This document shows, piece after piece, positions 1-8,057 of a DNA stretch of 64,000 nt (its first letter is position 1; the number at the start of each line of letters is the position of its first letter). The position numbers and the translations under genes are program-made. This DNA comes from Lysobacteraceae bacterium NML03-0222. GTDB taxonomy: Bacteria > Pseudomonadota > Gammaproteobacteria > Xanthomonadales > Xanthomonadaceae. Location: positions 1 to 64,000 of the forward strand of contig NWQM01000003.1 in the NCBI GenBank assembly GCA_002798195.1, written 5' to 3'. The notes under the pieces were generated by a model that saw only the letters and a program-made list of their open reading frames with translations, had not been told where the DNA came from and did not search any database.

Positions 1-1
1 C

Positions 2-94
2 CAATATATTGACTACTACAACCACGAACGCATCAGGACAAAACTCAAAGGCCTGAGCCCGGTGCAGTACCGGACTCAGGCCTCGAACACTTAA
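2..94 (+). pseudogene. 3' end of IS3-family transposase (OrfB), cut by window edge
   Basis: The frame from base 2 reads QYIDYYNHERIRTKLKGLSP and continues VQYRTQASNT before a TAA stop. The YIDYYNxxRI...LxGLSPxQYR pattern is the C-terminus of the integrase (rve) domain of IS3/IS150-group transposases. Only the last 30 residues are in the window, so I cannot tell whether the element is intact upstream. Confidence 0.85.
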
Positions 95-101
95 CCCGTA
101 A

Positions 102-127
102 CCGTCCAGATTTTGGGGGTCAGTTCA
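102..127 (+). mobile_element. Right terminal inverted repeat of the IS3-family element
   Basis: Eight bases after the transposase stop the sequence runs CCGTCCAGATTTTGGGGGTC and ends AGTTCA. Read inward from the element end this is TGAACTGACCCCC..., a terminus typical of IS3-family (IS150 group) elements. The boundary is placed at base 127. The left end and the target duplication lie outside the window. mtnA starts only 52 bases beyond the element, so the insertion sits next to the mtnA promoter region. Confidence 0.6.
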
Positions 128-179
128 CTCTCCGGCGTTTTGTTTTTGGATGGGCCTGACCCGGCCTTAAAATGACGGT

Positions 180-1241
180 ATGAACACTTTCGACTATGCC
201 CGTTATGACCGCATTCGCCCGATTCGCTGGTGTGGCGATGCACTGGAACTGCTTGACCAGCGCCAATTGCCATTTGCAAGTCAATACCTGCGGCTTACGA
301 GTTACACGCAGGTGGCCGATGCCATCCATGCGTTGATTGTGCGCGGCGCGCCAGCCATCGGTATTGCCGCTGCCTGGGGCGTGGTGTTGGCTGCGCGCGA
401 AGTGTCTGCCGAAAATGGCGGTGAGGCCTTGCAGCAACTTGCGCCTGCCATGCAGCAGCTCAATGATGCCCGTCCCACGGCGGTGAATTTGGCCTGGGCG
501 CTGGCCAGGATGCGCAAGGCAATAGCCGGGGCAGGCGCTGACTGGCGCGAAAAGCTCGAAGCCGAGGCGCGGCTTGTCGAAGATGAAGACCTCGCCGCCA
601 ATCGGGCGATGGGCATGGCCGGTGCTGCGCTGATTGCGCCGGGCAGTGGCGTGCTGACCCATTGCAATACCGGCTCGCTGGCGACCGCAGGGTTTGGCAC
701 GGCGCTGGGCGTGATTCGCGCTGGGGTGGCCGAAGGCCGGATTGCGCGCGTGTTTGCCGGTGAAACCCGGCCCTGGAATCAGGGCGCGCGGCTCACCGTC
801 TGGGAGCTGCTGCAGGACGGTATCGACGCCACCTTGATTGCCGATGCAGCGGCCTCGCACCTGATGAGTACGGGTAAGGTGCAGTGGGTGGTGGTTGGTG
901 CTGACCGGATTTGCGCCAATGGCGATACCGCCAACAAGATTGGCACCTTGCAGCTGGCGATTGCTGCGCGCCACTTCGGAGTGAAATTCATGGTGGTGGC
1001 CGCGTCTTCCACCGTGGACATGGCGACCGAATCGGGAGACTTGATTGAAATTGAAGAGCGCGATGCGGCCGAGTTGCTTAGCCACCGCGGCGAGCGCAGC
1101 GTGGCCGAAGGGGTGAGCGCCTGGAACCCGGTATTCGATGTCACCCCGCATGCGTTGATTGATGCCATCGTCACCGAGCGTGGCGTGGTACACAAGCCCG
1201 ATGCCGGAATGATGCGCCAATTATTTGCGCAACAGCCCTGA
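180..1241 (+). CDS. mtnA: S-methyl-5-thioribose-1-phosphate isomerase
   Basis: 353 aa, the usual length. The enzyme isomerises 5-methylthioribose-1-phosphate to the ribulose form in the cytosolic methionine salvage pathway. Family signatures are present in order: RGAPAIGIAAAWG (about 55-67), HCNTGSLATAGFGTALG with the expected catalytic Cys162, ETRPWNQGARLTVWEL (195-210), and VGADRICANGDTANKIGT with the catalytic Asp242. The residue numbers match the Cys160/Asp240 pair known in the Bacillus enzyme. It is followed by gyrA on the same strand after 165 bases, an order I associate with xanthomonads. No other mtn gene is in the window. No clear ribosome-binding site is seen, and the IS end lies close upstream. 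Confidence 0.95.
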   Translation: MNTFDYARYDRIRPIRWCGDALELLDQRQLPFASQYLRLTSYTQVADAIHALIVRGAPAIGIAAAWGVVLAAREVSAENGGEALQQLAPAMQQLNDARPTAVNLAWALARMRKAIAGAGADWREKLEAEARLVEDEDLAANRAMGMAGAALIAPGSGVLTHCNTGSLATAGFGTALGVIRAGVAEGRIARVFAGETRPWNQGARLTVWELLQDGIDATLIADAAASHLMSTGKVQWVVVGADRICANGDTANKIGTLQLAIAARHFGVKFMVVAASSTVDMATESGDLIEIEERDAAELLSHRGERSVAEGVSAWNPVFDVTPHALIDAIVTERGVVHKPDAGMMRQLFAQQP

Positions 1242-1309
1242 AGGCGCCATTGTCAATAGCCAAGTGCTTGTTTTTGCGTGAATTTCGGCCAGCGTTCAGC
1301 GCGCGAAAA

Positions 1310-1318
1310 TGCTAGAAT
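1310..1318 (+). promoter_or_regulatory. Candidate extended -10 promoter for gyrA
   Basis: TGCTAGAAT matches the extended -10 pattern TGnTAnAAT about 90 bases before the gyrA ATG. No good -35 hexamer lies 17 bases upstream, as is usual for extended -10 promoters. This is inference from sequence only. Confidence 0.4.
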
Positions 1319-1406
1319 TGCCGGTCTTTTCGCTATGTGATGGCCGCTTTGTGCCAAGACGCATAGATGGCAAGCGTCCCGCCCCCGAACTCAATACGGA
1401 AATCTG

Positions 1407-3989
1407 ATGGCTCAACCGACCGATACCGCCCGCGAAATCATCCCGGTCAATCTCGAAGACGAAATGCGCCGCAGCTACCTCGATTACGCCATGAGCGTGA
1501 TTGTCGGCCGCGCGCTGCCGGATGTGCGCGATGGCCTCAAACCCGTGCATCGCCGCGTATTGTTTGCGATGAACGAGCTGGGCGCGCACAGCAACAAGCC
1601 GTATTACAAATCCGCGCGTATCGTCGGTGATGTCATCGGTAAGTACCACCCGCATGGCGATGCTTCGGTGTACGACACGCTGGTGCGCATGGCACAGCCA
1701 TTCTCGCTGCGCTACCTTTTGGTGGACGGGCAGGGCAACTTCGGCTCGGTGGACGGCGACCCGGCGGCGGCGATGCGTTATACCGAAGCGCGCATGTCGA
1801 AGATGGCACATGAGCTTCTGGCCGATATTGACAAAGAGACTGTCGATTTCCAGCCCAATTACGATGAAAAGGAGCTGGAGCCGACGGTCATGCCGACGCG
1901 CTTCCCGAATCTCCTTGTCAACGGCTCTGCGGGCATTGCCGTGGGCATGGCCACCAATATCCCGCCACATAATTTGAATGAAGTGGTGGATGCGCTGCTG
2001 GCGCTGATTGAAACGCCGAGCCTCGATATTGACGGCCTGATGGAATACATCCCGGGGCCGGACTTCCCCACCGGCGGCATCATCAATGGCGTGGGCGGCA
2101 TCCAGCTGGCCTATCGCACCGGCAAGGGGCGGGTGCGGATGCGCGCCAAGGCCGATATCGAAGTGGCCGACAATGGCCGCGAAGCGATTGTCGTCACCGA
2201 AATCCCGTACCAGGTCAACAAGGCGCGCCTGATTGAAAAAATCGCCGAGCTGGTCAAGGAAAAGAAGCTCGATGGCATCAGCGAGCTGCGCGATGAGTCC
2301 GACAAGGACGGCATGCGCATCTATATCGAAATCAAGCGCGGCGAATCGGCCGAGGTGGTGCTGAACAATCTGTATGCACAAACGCCGATGGAGTCGGTGT
2401 TCGGCATCAATATGGTGGCGCTGGTCGATGGCCGTCCGCAGCTTCTGAACCTCAAGCAAATTCTCGAAGCCTTCCTGCGCCATCGCCGGGAAGTGGTCAC
2501 CCGTCGCACCATTTTCGAGCTGCGCCGTGCCCGCGCGCGTGCGCATATCCTCGAAGGGCTGACGGTGGCGCTGGCCAATATCGACGAGATGATTGAGCTC
2601 ATCAAGACCTCGGCCAACCCGGAAGAAGCGCGCCAGAAGATGCTTGCTCGCCGCTGGCAGCCGGGCATGGTCGGCGCGTTGCTGGCCGCAAGTGGAGCTG
2701 AAGCCTCGCGCCCGGAAGACCTGCCCAGCGGTGTGGGCTTGATTGAGGGCATGTATCAGCTCACCGAAACCCAGGCGCAGCAGATTCTGGAAATGCGCCT
2801 GCACCGCCTGACCGGGCTGGAGCAGGAAAAGCTCACCGAAGAATACCGCCAGCTGCTCGACGCCATCCGTGGCCTGATTGAAATCCTGGAGCATCCCGGT
2901 GTGTTGATGCGGGTCATCCGCGAAGAACTGACTGCGCTGAAGGCCGAGTTTGGCGATGCGCGCCGCAGTGAAATCCGCGCCAGCGAAGAAGACCTCGACA
3001 TCCTCGACCTGATCGCCCCCGAAGACGTGGTAGTGACGCTCTCGCATGCCGGCTACGCCAAGCGCCAGCCGGCCACCAGCTATCGCGCGCAAAGGCGCGG
3101 CGGCAAGGGGCGCAATGCCGCGGCCACCAAGGACGAAGATTTCATCGACCAGCTGTGGCTGGTGAACACCCATGACACTTTGCTGACCTTCACCAGTACC
3201 GGCCGGGTGTTCTGGCTGTCGGTGTATCAGCTGCCCGATGCTGGCCCCAATGCCCGTGGCCGCCCCATCATCAACTGGATTCCGCTGACCGAAGGCGAAA
3301 AAGTGCAGGCGGTGCTGCCGGTGCGCGAATACCTGGAAGGCAAGTTCGTATTCTTTGCCACCCGCAACGGCACGGTGAAGAAGACCCCGCTGACCGAGTT
3401 CGCCTATCGCCTTGCGCGCGGCAAAATTGCCATCAACCTGGACGAAGGCGATGCCCTAGTGAATGCCGAGCTGACCGATGGTGAGCGCGACATCATGCTG
3501 TTTGCCAGCAACGGCAAGGCAGTGCGTTTTGACGAAAATACCGTGCGAGCCATGGGACGCACTGCCACCGGCGTGCGCGGCATGAAACTTGCCGAAGGCG
3601 AGAGCGTGCAGAGCCTTATCGTGGTCGATGGCGAGGGCGATATCCTCACCGCCAGCGAAAACGGCTTTGGCAAACGCACGGAACTTGCCGAGTTCCCCAA
3701 GAAAGGTCGCGGCACCCAGGGCGTGATTGCGCTCAAGACCACCGAGCGCAATGGTCAGCTTGTCGGCGCCATCCAGCTTACCGAGCACCACGACGTGCTG
3801 TTGATTTCCGACGGCGGCACCTTGGTACGCACCCCGGCCGCCGATATCGCCCAGGTGGGTCGTAACACCCAGGGGGTCACCCTGATGCGCGTTGCCAAGG
3901 ACGAAAAACTGCAAGCCATCGAACGCCTGGATGTGTCACTGGACGCCGGCGAAGAAGAAAGCAACGAGGCCGATACGCCCACGACCTGA
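1407..3989 (+). CDS. gyrA: DNA gyrase subunit A
   Basis: 860 aa (E. coli 875). GyrA is the breakage-reunion subunit that, with GyrB, introduces negative supercoils. The N-terminal half holds RALPDVRDGLKPVHRR, the winged-helix QRDR region around 70-110, and the catalytic tyrosine Tyr125 in AAAMRYTEAR. The C-terminal beta-pinwheel begins after about 520 and contains an intact GyrA box, QRRGGKG, needed for DNA wrapping, and an acidic tail (GEEESNEAD). In the quinolone-resistance-determining region the residue equal to E. coli Ser83 is Ala86 (GCT, 1662-1664) within HPHGDASVYD, while the Asp87 equivalent (Asp90) is kept. Start ATG chosen because the N-terminus aligns with known GyrA proteins. A convergent gene pair follows across a hairpin. 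Confidence 0.98.
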   Translation: MAQPTDTAREIIPVNLEDEMRRSYLDYAMSVIVGRALPDVRDGLKPVHRRVLFAMNELGAHSNKPYYKSARIVGDVIGKYHPHGDASVYDTLVRMAQPFSLRYLLVDGQGNFGSVDGDPAAAMRYTEARMSKMAHELLADIDKETVDFQPNYDEKELEPTVMPTRFPNLLVNGSAGIAVGMATNIPPHNLNEVVDALLALIETPSLDIDGLMEYIPGPDFPTGGIINGVGGIQLAYRTGKGRVRMRAKADIEVADNGREAIVVTEIPYQVNKARLIEKIAELVKEKKLDGISELRDESDKDGMRIYIEIKRGESAEVVLNNLYAQTPMESVFGINMVALVDGRPQLLNLKQILEAFLRHRREVVTRRTIFELRRARARAHILEGLTVALANIDEMIELIKTSANPEEARQKMLARRWQPGMVGALLAASGAEASRPEDLPSGVGLIEGMYQLTETQAQQILEMRLHRLTGLEQEKLTEEYRQLLDAIRGLIEILEHPGVLMRVIREELTALKAEFGDARRSEIRASEEDLDILDLIAPEDVVVTLSHAGYAKRQPATSYRAQRRGGKGRNAAATKDEDFIDQLWLVNTHDTLLTFTSTGRVFWLSVYQLPDAGPNARGRPIINWIPLTEGEKVQAVLPVREYLEGKFVFFATRNGTVKKTPLTEFAYRLARGKIAINLDEGDALVNAELTDGERDIMLFASNGKAVRFDENTVRAMGRTATGVRGMKLAEGESVQSLIVVDGEGDILTASENGFGKRTELAEFPKKGRGTQGVIALKTTERNGQLVGAIQLTEHHDVLLISDGGTLVRTPAADIAQVGRNTQGVTLMRVAKDEKLQAIERLDVSLDAGEEESNEADTPTT

Positions 3990-4004
3990 TGCCGGAAAGC
4001 CCGA

Positions 4005-4040
4005 CCCCACAAAGGCAGGCAGATGCCTACCTTTGTTGGG
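4005..4040. terminator. Stem-loop between gyrA and the convergent DUF2007 gene
   Basis: CCCCACAAAGGCAGG pairs with CCTACCTTTGTTGGG across a short loop, with one bulge and one G-U pair. It sits between two convergent stops, so it may end transcription from both sides, although U-runs are weak. Confidence 0.55.
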
Positions 4041-4043
4041 CAG

Positions 4044-4805
4044 TTAATCGGCTATCTGCCAGTCATACCCTTCGCGGCGCACACGGTAGCGGGTGTGCTG
4101 GGGTTTGCCATCGCGCTGCCAGATGGCCTCCACCTCACCGCTGCCGCTGCCATCGGTACGGTAGTCGCGGATATGGATGAGGTGGCGGTTTTGGTCGCAA
4201 GTGGGGGCAGGCATGGCCTCATCGTTCATCGGCTGGCCATCACGCAGCAGGCAGGCGTTTTCAAGGCCATGTTTTGCGGTGATGTGTGCCGCCAAGGTGC
4301 GCGCCAGTGCCGGAGGTGTTTCCACGATATAGGTGGCGGCTGATTCTGTAATTGGGCTACGGGCAGCAGGTTGCGGCGCGCTGCGGGGTGTCGGAGTCAT
4401 GGCCGGCTTTTTCTGCTGTTGCCAGAAGGCGCTCATCAGCAATACCGCACCAATGCCGACCAGCAGCACGGCCCGGATACGCGCCGGAGTGCTGGCCTTT
4501 TTGGCAGGGGCTTGCCCAGCGGCAGCCGCATAGCCAGCCGTTGCAAAGCTGCCCAGGCTCTGCGGCCCTGGCTCCAGCAGTCCGGCCTCGCGCAGCAGCT
4601 GGCGCGCGTTGGCATAATCATCCGAATGCACCACCCAGACCGAGGGTTGGCTGGCGCTGGGGGCATCGCGATAGCTGAAGCCTCGTGAATAGCTGCCTTT
4701 GTAGGAGCGACCATTGCGGATGCGAGTGGCAATGCCGGCGTCTTGCAGCAGTTTTGCCACGCCTTCTACAGTTTCCAGCCGTGCACTGGTAAATATCTGC
4801 CGCAT
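4044..4805 (-). CDS. DUF2007-domain membrane protein ('pathogenicity-like protein' type)
   Basis: 253 aa. The first 75 residues (MRQIFTSARLETVEGVAKLLQDAG...) resemble the small DUF2007 'putative signal transducing' fold. A proline/alanine-rich linker follows, then one membrane span at about 110-128 (IRAVLLVGIGAVLLMSAFW), another low-complexity stretch and a C-terminal 90-residue domain with two cysteines (NACLLRDG..., APTCDQN). The ATG lies one base after the tesB stop, so it is the second gene of a tesB operon. Function is unknown. The soluble N-domain in the cytoplasm and C-domain in the periplasm is inferred from the single span. Confidence 0.7.
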   Translation of the reverse strand: MRQIFTSARLETVEGVAKLLQDAGIATRIRNGRSYKGSYSRGFSYRDAPSASQPSVWVVHSDDYANARQLLREAGLLEPGPQSLGSFATAGYAAAAGQAPAKKASTPARIRAVLLVGIGAVLLMSAFWQQQKKPAMTPTPRSAPQPAARSPITESAATYIVETPPALARTLAAHITAKHGLENACLLRDGQPMNDEAMPAPTCDQNRHLIHIRDYRTDGSGSGEVEAIWQRDGKPQHTRYRVRREGYDWQIAD

Positions 4806-4806
4806 T

Positions 4807-5673
4807 TCATGCGTCCTTCAGTACTCGCACCATGCCCTCTTGCACGGTGCTTGCCACCAGGCGGCCTTGGGTATCGAAAATTTGCCCGCGCGCCAGGCCA
4901 CGCGAGTTTTGTGCGCTGGGGCTGTCAATCGAATACAGCAGCCACTCGTCGGCGCGGAACGGGCGGTGAAACCATAGCGCATGGTCGAGCGAGGCCATCT
5001 GTACATTCGGCTGGTAATAGCTGATGCCATGCGGAAAATTGGCGGTGCCGAGCAAATGGAAATCGCTAGCATAGGCCAGCAGTGCGCGGTGCAGCGCCGG
5101 GGCATCGCCGACTCTTTCGGCCAGCCGGAACCAGACTTGCTGATAGGGCGGGCGCTTGGGCGGGTTCAGCTCATCACGCGGATAGACATGACGAAACTCG
5201 AACGGCCCGGAGCGATCCAGCCAGCGCTGGATTTTGATGGGCAGCGTATCCAGCACCTCTGCGGGTACGGCCGGCTCAAGGGCGATGTCGTCCGGGCGCG
5301 GCACTTCCGGCATGGAAAGCTGGTGGGTGGCGCCGTCTTCGTGCTGGTGAAAGGAGGCCGCACAGAAAAAAATCACCTGACCATGCTGGATGGCGCTGAC
5401 CCGGCGTACCGAGAAACTGCCGCCGTCACGGCTGCGATCCACTTCATAAATGATGGGCGCGTCGATATCACCGGCGCGCAAAAAATAGGCATGCAGCGAA
5501 TGCGCCTCGCGCGGGGACTGCATGGTGGCCTGCGCCGCAGACAGTGCCTGCCCCAGCACCTGACCGCCAAATACATATTTGGTGCCGATGTCACGGCTTT
5601 GACCGCGGAACAGATTGTCTTCAAGGCGCTCCAGGGTGAGCAGCTCGACCAGTTCGGATACGGGTGGGGACAT
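4807..5673 (-). CDS. tesB: Acyl-CoA thioesterase II
   Basis: 288 aa from the ATG of MSPPVSELVELLTLERLE, the length of E. coli TesB (286). TesB hydrolyses medium and long acyl-CoAs to free fatty acids; it is a cytosolic double-hotdog enzyme. Recognisable segments are FRGQSRDIGTKYVFGGQVLGQAL (N-terminal hotdog), LHAYFLRAGD, and the C-terminal ASLDHALWFHRPFRADEWLL and SRGLARGQIFDTQGRLVAS, which carry the Asp, Thr/Ser and Gln of the family active site. The longer reading frame upstream was rejected because its extra 24 residues do not fit the family. Downstream gene: DUF2007 protein, one base away. Confidence 0.93.
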   Translation of the reverse strand: MSPPVSELVELLTLERLEDNLFRGQSRDIGTKYVFGGQVLGQALSAAQATMQSPREAHSLHAYFLRAGDIDAPIIYEVDRSRDGGSFSVRRVSAIQHGQVIFFCAASFHQHEDGATHQLSMPEVPRPDDIALEPAVPAEVLDTLPIKIQRWLDRSGPFEFRHVYPRDELNPPKRPPYQQVWFRLAERVGDAPALHRALLAYASDFHLLGTANFPHGISYYQPNVQMASLDHALWFHRPFRADEWLLYSIDSPSAQNSRGLARGQIFDTQGRLVASTVQEGMVRVLKDA

Positions 5674-5700
5674 TGGGCAATAACACCAGTGCGGCGGCTG

Positions 5701-5706
5701 ATTATA
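5701..5706 (-). promoter_or_regulatory. Candidate -10 box of tesB
   Basis: On the minus strand a perfect TATAAT lies 28 bases before the tesB ATG. No convincing -35 hexamer is found at 16-18 bases, so this is only a candidate. Confidence 0.35.
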
Positions 5707-5780
5707 GCGAGTGGGCTCTTGCCTCCCATGCGGCAGACGAAGCATGTGGCAGAACAGCCATGCAGAGCGCGCAAAGCAAA

Positions 5781-5806
5781 ACGCCCAACCGGCAACGGTT
5801 GGGCGT
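5781..5806 (-). terminator. Intrinsic terminator of tRNA-Ala
   Basis: Perfect 10-bp stem ACGCCCAACC / GGTTGGGCGT with a 6-base loop. In the minus-strand direction it is followed by TTTTGCTTT, and it lies 8 bases after the 3' end of the tRNA gene. Confidence 0.85.
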
Positions 5807-5813
5807 TTGTGTT

Positions 5814-5889
<76 letters not shown>

Positions 5890-5898
5890 GTAGGCCGG

Positions 5899-5927
5899 AT
5901 TCTACCTGACTGATGTGGGCGTGTCAG
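5899..5927 (-). promoter_or_regulatory. Promoter of tRNA-Ala, overlapping the symporter stop codon
   Basis: On the minus strand CTGACA (5927-5922) is spaced exactly 17 bases from TAGAAT (5904-5899). The start point would fall within a few bases of the tRNA 5' end at 5889. The first three bases of the -10 box, TAG, are the stop codon of the symporter gene, so the promoter is embedded in the 3' end of that coding region. Confidence 0.7.
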
Positions 5928-7179
5928 GTGGGGTGGTTTCAGTCTCGTTGCCGGCGACGATGGTGGTGGCTGAGACATTGGCCGTGACATTGCCGAGGGT
6001 GGCGAATACGTCGGGGATGGTTTCTACCGAGACCAGAAGTCCCAGCGGGGCGACCGGCAGGCCAAGTGCCTGGGTGACCGGCATATTGGTAGCCATGAAG
6101 CTGACCTGGCCGGGCAGGCCAACCGAGCCGAGGCTGATGACCACCGCCAGCGGCACCACCGTGACCCATTGCATCAGGCTGATGTCGGCACCACTGACCC
6201 AGGCGATGAAGGCGGCGACGGTGATGTATTGCACCGGGCTAGTCAGGCGGAACAGCGATACCCCCATCGGCAGCACCAGCGACACGGTACGCAATGGCAG
6301 GCCGAGGCGGCGGTGGGCGACATCAATCATGGCAGGCAGCGAGGCCAGCGAGGATTGGGTGCTCATCGCCACCACCTGTGCCGGGAAGATGGACTGGGCA
6401 AACTGCAGTAGCGGGCGGCCAGTCCAGAGGCGAATCAGCGGATACACCAGTGCAGTGACCAGCAGGAACATTGCGCAGCACAGGCCGATATAAATGCCGA
6501 GTGCGCGCAAGGTGGCGGTACCGGCTTCGGCACTGACGGCCAGCACCAGGGCAAACACGCCGATGGGGGCGACGAGCAAAATCCAGCCGACGATGACAAT
6601 CATGACATCGGCAATCGCCTGTACCAGTTCCAGCAGACGCTGGCGGCGGCTGTCCTCGATGCGGGCGAGGCCAAAGCCGAAGAACAGCGAGAACACCACC
6701 AAAGGCAGCATGGCATTGGTGGCAGCGGCTTGGATGGCATTGTTGGGGATGATGCCGGTGAGCCAAGTGGCAAGGCTGGGCCGTTCCACACTCACGCTAT
6801 GGCCGTCTTGCAAGCTGGCGCTGAGTGCCTGGGTCAGCTCCGGACTTGCCGGGATGAAGGACAGCAGCAGTGGCGCAACGAATGCGGCAAAGCTGGCAGA
6901 TAGCAACAGCAGCAGCAAAAAGGTGCTGATGGCGCGGCGCGCGATGCGGCCGGAAGTGACGGCATCGCGCGCAGTGGCGATGCCGAGAATCACCAGCGTG
7001 CCGACCAGCGGCACGACGGTCATTTGCAGCGCATTGAGCCAGAGTTTGCCGATCGGCTGGGCGATGGCTGCCACCTGTTTGCCAAGCGCGGGCGCCTGTG
7101 CAGCCAGGGTCAGACCAATGACGGCAGCCAGCAACAAGGCCAGCAGCATGCGGACAGGGGCAGAGAACGTGAGTTTCAT
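5902..7179 (-). CDS. Dicarboxylate/amino acid:cation symporter (DAACS family)
   Basis: 425 aa integral inner-membrane protein of the glutamate/aspartate/dicarboxylate:Na+(H+) symporter fold. Seen are LWLNALQMTVVPLVGTLVILG (early TM region), a serine-rich re-entrant loop equivalent (MSTQSSLASLPAM), the VLPMGVSLFRLTSP segment of TM7, and the TM8 motif SVETIPDVFATLGNVTANVSAT, where family members bind substrate. Substrate cannot be read from the sequence. It is the last protein gene of a minus-strand run with an L,D-transpeptidase (12-base gap), a dipeptide epimerase and an NlpC/P60 peptidase, so uptake of glutamate or another peptidoglycan-derived amino acid is a reasonable inference. Confidence 0.85.
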   Translation of the reverse strand: MKLTFSAPVRMLLALLLAAVIGLTLAAQAPALGKQVAAIAQPIGKLWLNALQMTVVPLVGTLVILGIATARDAVTSGRIARRAISTFLLLLLLSASFAAFVAPLLLSFIPASPELTQALSASLQDGHSVSVERPSLATWLTGIIPNNAIQAAATNAMLPLVVFSLFFGFGLARIEDSRRQRLLELVQAIADVMIVIVGWILLVAPIGVFALVLAVSAEAGTATLRALGIYIGLCCAMFLLVTALVYPLIRLWTGRPLLQFAQSIFPAQVVAMSTQSSLASLPAMIDVAHRRLGLPLRTVSLVLPMGVSLFRLTSPVQYITVAAFIAWVSGADISLMQWVTVVPLAVVISLGSVGLPGQVSFMATNMPVTQALGLPVAPLGLLVSVETIPDVFATLGNVTANVSATTIVAGNETETTPPDTPTSVR

Positions 7180-7191
7180 GGCGGGCAGTTA

Positions 7192-7980
7192 TCAGCGGAA
7201 ATCGGCACGCTTGGGCAGCGCCCATGGCTGCTGGTGGCGGTCGTATTCATGCTCGGGCATCAGCACGAATACCGGGCGTTTGCCGGTATCGAGCTGTCGC
7301 AACAGTGCCACCATGACCGGCTCGGCCATCGCGGTGCAGCCAGCCGTGGTTTTGCCGGGCTCACCCCACAGATGGGCGAAGATGCAGCTGCCCATGCCGC
7401 GGATGTTCTGGGCGTTGTGCTCAATCACGAAACCGTAGCGATAGCGGCTGTCGCCGCTGTTGTGGATGTCCAGCCGCATCGGTTCGCTGGAGCCTTTGAC
7501 GGCCTCCTCGCCCACTTCGCGGCTATCGACAATCTGGTTGTAGAGCGGTGAGTCGTTGACATCCATGCACCAGTGACTGCCCTGCATTTGCTGATACGGC
7601 AGGCCGCTTTGCAGGGTGGACTGATAGCCAAATGCCGGGCCGATGCTGAACACGCCTGCCGGATTGCGGCCATCCCCCTCGCGCTTTTGCGGGCCGCTTG
7701 CTTGCGCTGGATGCAGCCCAATGCCCCAAGCCGAGCCGGCGCGCCCCAGCATCACTGGGCGAGCTTCGCCACGTTGTTGCCACTGGCCGTTTTCGCGCTC
7801 GAAGAACCGCATCTGTCCGCGGATTTCGTCCCAGCCGCTGCTGGTGACGACAATCATTTGTCCGGCATCGTGCCAAGGCAGCACATTTTGCGATGCAGTG
7901 GGGCGGGAGGCAGTGCTGGCGCAGGCGGCGAGCATAGCGGTGGCGATGACAACAGCAAGACGGGGGATGATTTTTTTCAT
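7192..7980 (-). CDS. L,D-transpeptidase (YkuD/ErfK family) lipoprotein
   Basis: 262 aa. It starts with a lipoprotein signal peptide (MKKIIPRLAVVIATAMLAAC, lipobox LAAC, Cys20). The C-terminal catalytic domain ends with GSCIFAHLWGEPGKTTAGCT, the F-x-H...AGC signature of the COG3786-type YkuD branch, with His and Cys as the catalytic pair. Such enzymes form 3-3 cross-links or attach/cleave at diaminopimelate in the periplasm; some family members are only inferred transpeptidases. It lies between the dipeptide epimerase (77 bases upstream) and the symporter (12 bases downstream), in line with a peptidoglycan-turnover unit. Confidence 0.85.
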   Translation of the reverse strand: MKKIIPRLAVVIATAMLAACASTASRPTASQNVLPWHDAGQMIVVTSSGWDEIRGQMRFFERENGQWQQRGEARPVMLGRAGSAWGIGLHPAQASGPQKREGDGRNPAGVFSIGPAFGYQSTLQSGLPYQQMQGSHWCMDVNDSPLYNQIVDSREVGEEAVKGSSEPMRLDIHNSGDSRYRYGFVIEHNAQNIRGMGSCIFAHLWGEPGKTTAGCTAMAEPVMVALLRQLDTGKRPVFVLMPEHEYDRHQQPWALPKRADFR

Positions 7981-8057
7981 GGGAGCGAATGTTTGTCAGA
8001 AATGTGGGGAAACAAGGCTTCAGGGCGTTGTCCGCAGTGTGACATGGGAAAGTGACA

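Noticed and set aside
128..179. SAM or other riboswitch before mtnA
   Set aside because: Only 52 bases remain between the IS end and the ATG, and no conserved aptamer pattern is visible.
120..1220. 366-codon open frame opposite mtnA
   Set aside because: Antisense shadow; mtnA has all catalytic residues in the other strand.
1296..3173. 625-codon open frame antisense to gyrA
   Set aside because: It is the mirror frame of a strongly coding, clearly recognised gyrA; the translation is rich in His/Arg/Gln and matches no family.
4023..4343. Plus-strand open frames in the DUF2007 gene
   Set aside because: They overlap a gene in operon with tesB, lack a ribosome-binding site and have no recognisable domain.
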